NCBI GenBank assembly: GCA_951799445.1
Contig: CATOGU010000091.1
Coordinates: 1 to 64,000 of the forward strand
DNA length: 64,000 bases
Reading direction: 5' to 3'
From: Pseudisothecium myosuroides
Taxonomy: Eukaryota; Streptophyta; Bryopsida; Hypnales; Lembophyllaceae
Below the pieces are notes generated by a model that made no database searches, was not told the origin of the DNA, and worked only from the letters and a program-made list of their open reading frames with translations. The number at the start of each line of letters is the position of its first letter. The stretch's first letter is position 1. Position numbers and translations under genes: made by a program. Positions 61,107-64,000 of this stretch are shown here, one piece after another.

Positions 61107-61865
61107 TCAAAACTCCACCGAAAAGCAAGCATCGCACTCTACAGCTTCAATCTCAGTATTTACCTGCATGAGCACCAACATTTACCAACATAGAGTCAAA
61201 ATAATTGCATATTCATCAAATGTTCGGATACAATGAAATTGTTGCATCACTTCACAGTTTGTCACAGAATGATTAAAAACATCACTTGAAAATGAGCTAA
61301 TGAAAAGCCTCAGCACTTAGGAACTAAAACCACGGTTGAGAAAACCTACAATAATTTTCCAGATACATTTTCATAGCGCCAAATTAAAATTGGAAGGAAG
61401 AACAAAACTGAAGGAAGGATAAATCTGTACGCAAATCAAAACTTTACAAGTAGTATGACAGTAGCTTACAACAGTAGCTTGAGGAATTCTTTGGAGACAA
61501 AGAATGACCTCTTTGATAGACCCTAGAGTACCTTCAGTCTCAATCAGCAATCTTGTCAGTCCATATCTGCCCATTATAACACACCAAATCAAAAATCATT
61601 GACAGAAATCAAGTCTAAACATGATCAAAATAAACAGACGATTTGAAATTCTAACAAAATGAAATGAAATACTTCATGTTCATATTCTCCCGTTGGAGAA
61701 GAGCCTATAGCCATAAAGAAGAGATAACAACGAAAATAGACCTACCCCACAGCACTTTTTTGGGCACAAGCTGCTGTTTAGATGGAGTGGAAAAAAGTCA
61801 TGCTTCACTGTGGACTTGCCACAGTCTTCAGAACTTGCCGACAAGAAGCAGCAGTACATAAGATA
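61107..61865 (-). CDS. 3' exons of an unrecognised protein-coding gene (partial)
   Basis: Three exons join in phase on the minus strand. About 61865-61809 contains LCTAASCRQVLKTVASP and ends CA/GTGAAG. 61566-61470 (after GGGCAG, before GTAAGC) contains YGLTRLLIETEGTLGSIKEV and LCLQRIPQATV. The terminal exon 61163-61107 (after TGCAG) reads VNTEIEAVECDACFSVEF then TGA. The joined C-terminus is 69 residues with no gap or stop. The 5' border of the first exon is uncertain: the frame extends to about 61890 (DDIITFPS before ILCTAA) and the best AG is not pyrimidine-rich. I do not recognise the family. It is globular, with an alternating hydrophobic pattern and three Cys in the last exons. Upstream exons are not visible before the repeat array at 62.3 kb, so the gene may be 5'-truncated or have a long intron through the array. 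Confidence 0.55.
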
Positions 61866-61989
61866 CTTGGGAACGTAATAATGTCATCCCTTCTTTGTCA
61901 CTTGCTCATTATCAAACTAGAACCTATCCAATCATGTATGTTAATAAGCAATAACATAAGACAAGAATAAAAGACATTACTACTAATCT

Positions 61990-62340
61990 ATATTGGTTAG
62001 ACAGAAAATTGAAGGATGTAAATATCAAAACTATGGTCCATTGTGGGCGCTAGATTACCCACCCTTGGTAATAGAGCGAATACCGGCCAGGTTCTATGCC
62101 TTTATTCACTTTTTTAATATATGGGGGTGTTGTGAGCGCAGTCCACTGTGCTTTCCAAGCAATGGATCTTTTTTGCTAACGTTTCCTAAGGGTTGTGGAT
62201 GGCAGCGAATAATTAGTAATGCATGTAGTAACTCACAAGTTAACTGCGATGTTCAGAGTGATGGTGAAATCTTGACTCCCTAACTATCTATCCTATGTCG
62301 AGGGTAGATTGGGTAGTTGGCATCATTTCTAACGTCCCTA
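61990..62340. other. no confident gene
   Basis: The 96-codon plus frame at 61993-62283 shows no domain and begins without an ATG at the listed start. I treat it as chance or relic. Confidence 0.4.
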
Positions 62341-62379
62341 ACTACGTAAAAAAAAAGGGGAACCCCTATGTTCCTTCCA

Positions 62380-62794
62380 TGAACCCTTAAGACTATCTTG
62401 AGTTTCTAAAACTCCACCTAGAAGTTCTACTTTTAAAAGTTACCCCTAAAGTTCCAACTTCTTAAGGTAACTCTAGATTTTACTTTTTCAGCTGGGTTCT
62501 AGGTATTAACTCCCGACTTCTATTCTAGGTTTTGACTTTTGACTCTAGGTTTTTACTTCTAAATCAACTTCAACTCCTAACTTCCAAGTTTTAACCTTCT
62601 AGGGTAATTCTAAGTTTCACTTTTAATTCTATGTTCTTATTTCTAAACTACTCTAAGATTTACCCTCTAAAGTTAACTCTAACTTTTCACTTTTTACTGT
62701 AGATTTTTACTCCTAATTTAACTCTAGGTTTTTGACTTTTAACTCTAAATTTTTACTTCTAAAATTAATTCCCAATCTTAACCTCCAGGTTTAA
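62380..62794. repeat. degenerate short-period tandem array, left part
   Basis: Dozens of imperfect units of about 12-17 bp built on AACTCTAGGTTTT-ACTTCTA (variants CTCTAAATTTTTACTTCTA, AACTCCTAACTTCC). The array resumes at 63361 after an inserted element. Confidence 0.8.
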
Positions 62795-63360
62795 CCTCGG
62801 GGGGGTCACTTAGAGTGTCTATTAGAAAACACGTGCAAACAAAACTTTGGACCCCCTATATTATATCCTAAAATTTAAATAAAATAGAATAAAAAAAATA
62901 TGACTAGATTTTCCTACTTCAAAAGTTTATGTTTTGAATTATTGATATTTTTATTTGTTAATGATAATTAGTTACAAATTTTTGAAGTAATTAGATACAC
63001 TGTACAACTGAAAAATAACTTTCACACCCCTATATTATATCCTAAAAAATTGTCTAAAAAATGAACAAAAAATTCCTAAAAATAGCTCTCTATTGAAAGT
63101 TCATTTTGAGTTGAGTATTGATGCAATGGTCATCTAAATGTGATCTCTATAAATATTTGAGTTGAAAAACATGCCGTTTTAGGTCATTTTCAACCTCTTG
63201 TACAAATCATTTCAACTATTATTTTAGTTTGAAATTTTGGCAATAGAAACCTATAGTCATTATTAAGCAACCCTCAAAATTTTAAGTTGAAATTATAGTT
63301 CATTAGAAACCACTTGTTCGCACGTGGTTTGTAGTAAAATACTAGGTGCCCCCCCCGAGG
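62795..63360. mobile_element. CCTCGGGGGGG-terminated element with 6-bp target duplication
   Basis: Left CCTCGGGGGGGTCACTTAG, right (complement) CCTCGGGGGGGGCACCTAG: 17 of 19 identical, then a shared CACGTGC about 20 bp further in. GTTTAA flanks it on both sides (62789-62794 and 63361-63366) as a target-site duplication. 566 bp, AT-rich interior, no transposase. The superfamily is not obvious from the termini. Confidence 0.8.
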
Positions 63361-63720
63361 GTTTAACTCTACGTTTTCACTTTGACTCTAGATTTTTCTA
63401 CTTCCAACTAACTCTAAAATTTAACTGCTACCTCTAAGTTCTAACTTCTACTTTTAGCTTTTGACTCTAACCTTTTACTCCCCAATTGACTCTAAAATTT
63501 AACCTTTAAATTTAATCTAAACTTTTGACTTTTGACTATTGACTTCTACTTCCAAATTTAATCCTATCGTTTTAATCCTCGATTAACTTTAAATGTTACC
63601 CTCCTAAATTTAATTCCAACTTTTAACTCTAGGGTTTTGACTTCTATTTCCTACTCTACTTTTTACTTCCCAAAGTTAACTCCAAATTTCGACTTTTGGA
63701 GATTAGCTCCAATTGCCAAA
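63361..63720. repeat. degenerate short-period tandem array, right part
   Basis: Continuation of the array at 62380-62794 with the same CTCTA...TTTTGACTTCTA units. The two halves were contiguous before the insertion. Confidence 0.8.
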
Positions 63721-64000
63721 CGGATTGCGCCGTTGGATCCAGATTGCCGTGTTTAGTCCTCGATCCCCTTGCCCCCCGTACCGAGGCCAAAAACCCATCG
63801 TAGGCTAATTTAGTTTAAAAACCAAATTGTGGTAAAATCTTAGATCTTGGGGGTCTCCTATTTTGAGAAATGTGAATAGCCTAGGGTCTCCGGTAGGTGC
63901 GAGAGAGTCGGTAAGGACTTTTGGTTGACTTCGTTTCGCCATCGTATGGGCCCGGAATGCCGGTCAACGTGGCGGGGACCCCGCCACATGGTTAATTCCC
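63721..64000. other. GC-rich end of window with perfect palindrome
   Basis: A shift to GC-rich sequence with no recognised frame. 63969-63987 is GTGGCGGGG-A-CCCCGCCAC, a perfect 9-bp-arm palindrome. It may be the edge of another element or gene continuing beyond the window. Confidence 0.4.

Noticed and set aside
1..64000. Bacterial-style operons, CRISPR arrays or an intact autonomous transposon
   Set aside because: The few coding regions have introns and the repeats have no regular spacer pattern; no transposase or reverse transcriptase frame of useful length is present on either strand.

Overview
This looks like a gene-poor, AT-rich stretch of a plant nuclear genome. I infer a land plant or close streptophyte from four things: a TTTAGGG (plant-type) telomere-like tract near 47.16 kb, introns with GT/AG borders of roughly 100-1000 bp, telo-box-like AAACCCTAA strings in gene-like regions, and the gene families recognised. 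I cannot name the species. There are no tRNA or rRNA genes, no CRISPR array and no intact transposase or reverse transcriptase ORF that I can see. Most of the listed exon structures were built by translating exons by eye and checking that splice phases join.

Layout. 1-12.4 kb is AT-rich intergenic DNA filled with short non-autonomous transposons. 12.8-16.7 kb is a richer-GC mosaic of gene relics: a broken GNAT acetyltransferase (minus strand) and a broken Ser-rich reading frame (plus strand). 16.7-36 kb is mostly repeats: a 317-bp near-perfect tandem duplication, an orphan 188-codon ORF (19.1-19.7 kb, minus), a satellite-like array near 25 kb and several TTAA-bounded elements. 36-43 kb is a second relic mosaic sharing rearranged blocks with the 13-16.7 kb one. 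46.1-47.0 kb holds a single-exon unknown ORF whose protein contains about three internal repeat units, followed by a telomere-like tract. 52.2-58.3 kb is the best genic region: an orphan first exon resembling plant TTC4/CNS1-type TPR co-chaperones (plus strand), facing a ten-exon WD40 gene (minus strand) that carries an in-frame TGA and lacks recognisable 3' exons. 61.1-61.9 kb holds the last exons of an unrecognised minus-strand gene. 62.3-63.7 kb is a degenerate short-period tandem array split by a clean insertion with 6-bp target duplication.

The most interesting signal is a dispersed family of TIR elements of about 0.4-1.0 kb whose ends read TTAA-CCCCTAAA...TTTAGGGG-TTAA. TTAA at both borders followed by a C-run recalls piggyBac-type insertion. 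At least six copies have both ends in this window and several more are degenerate or one-ended. A second theme is decay: recognisable host genes here carry nonsense changes, several explainable by C-to-T (CpG or other) transitions, as expected in methylated repeat-rich DNA.
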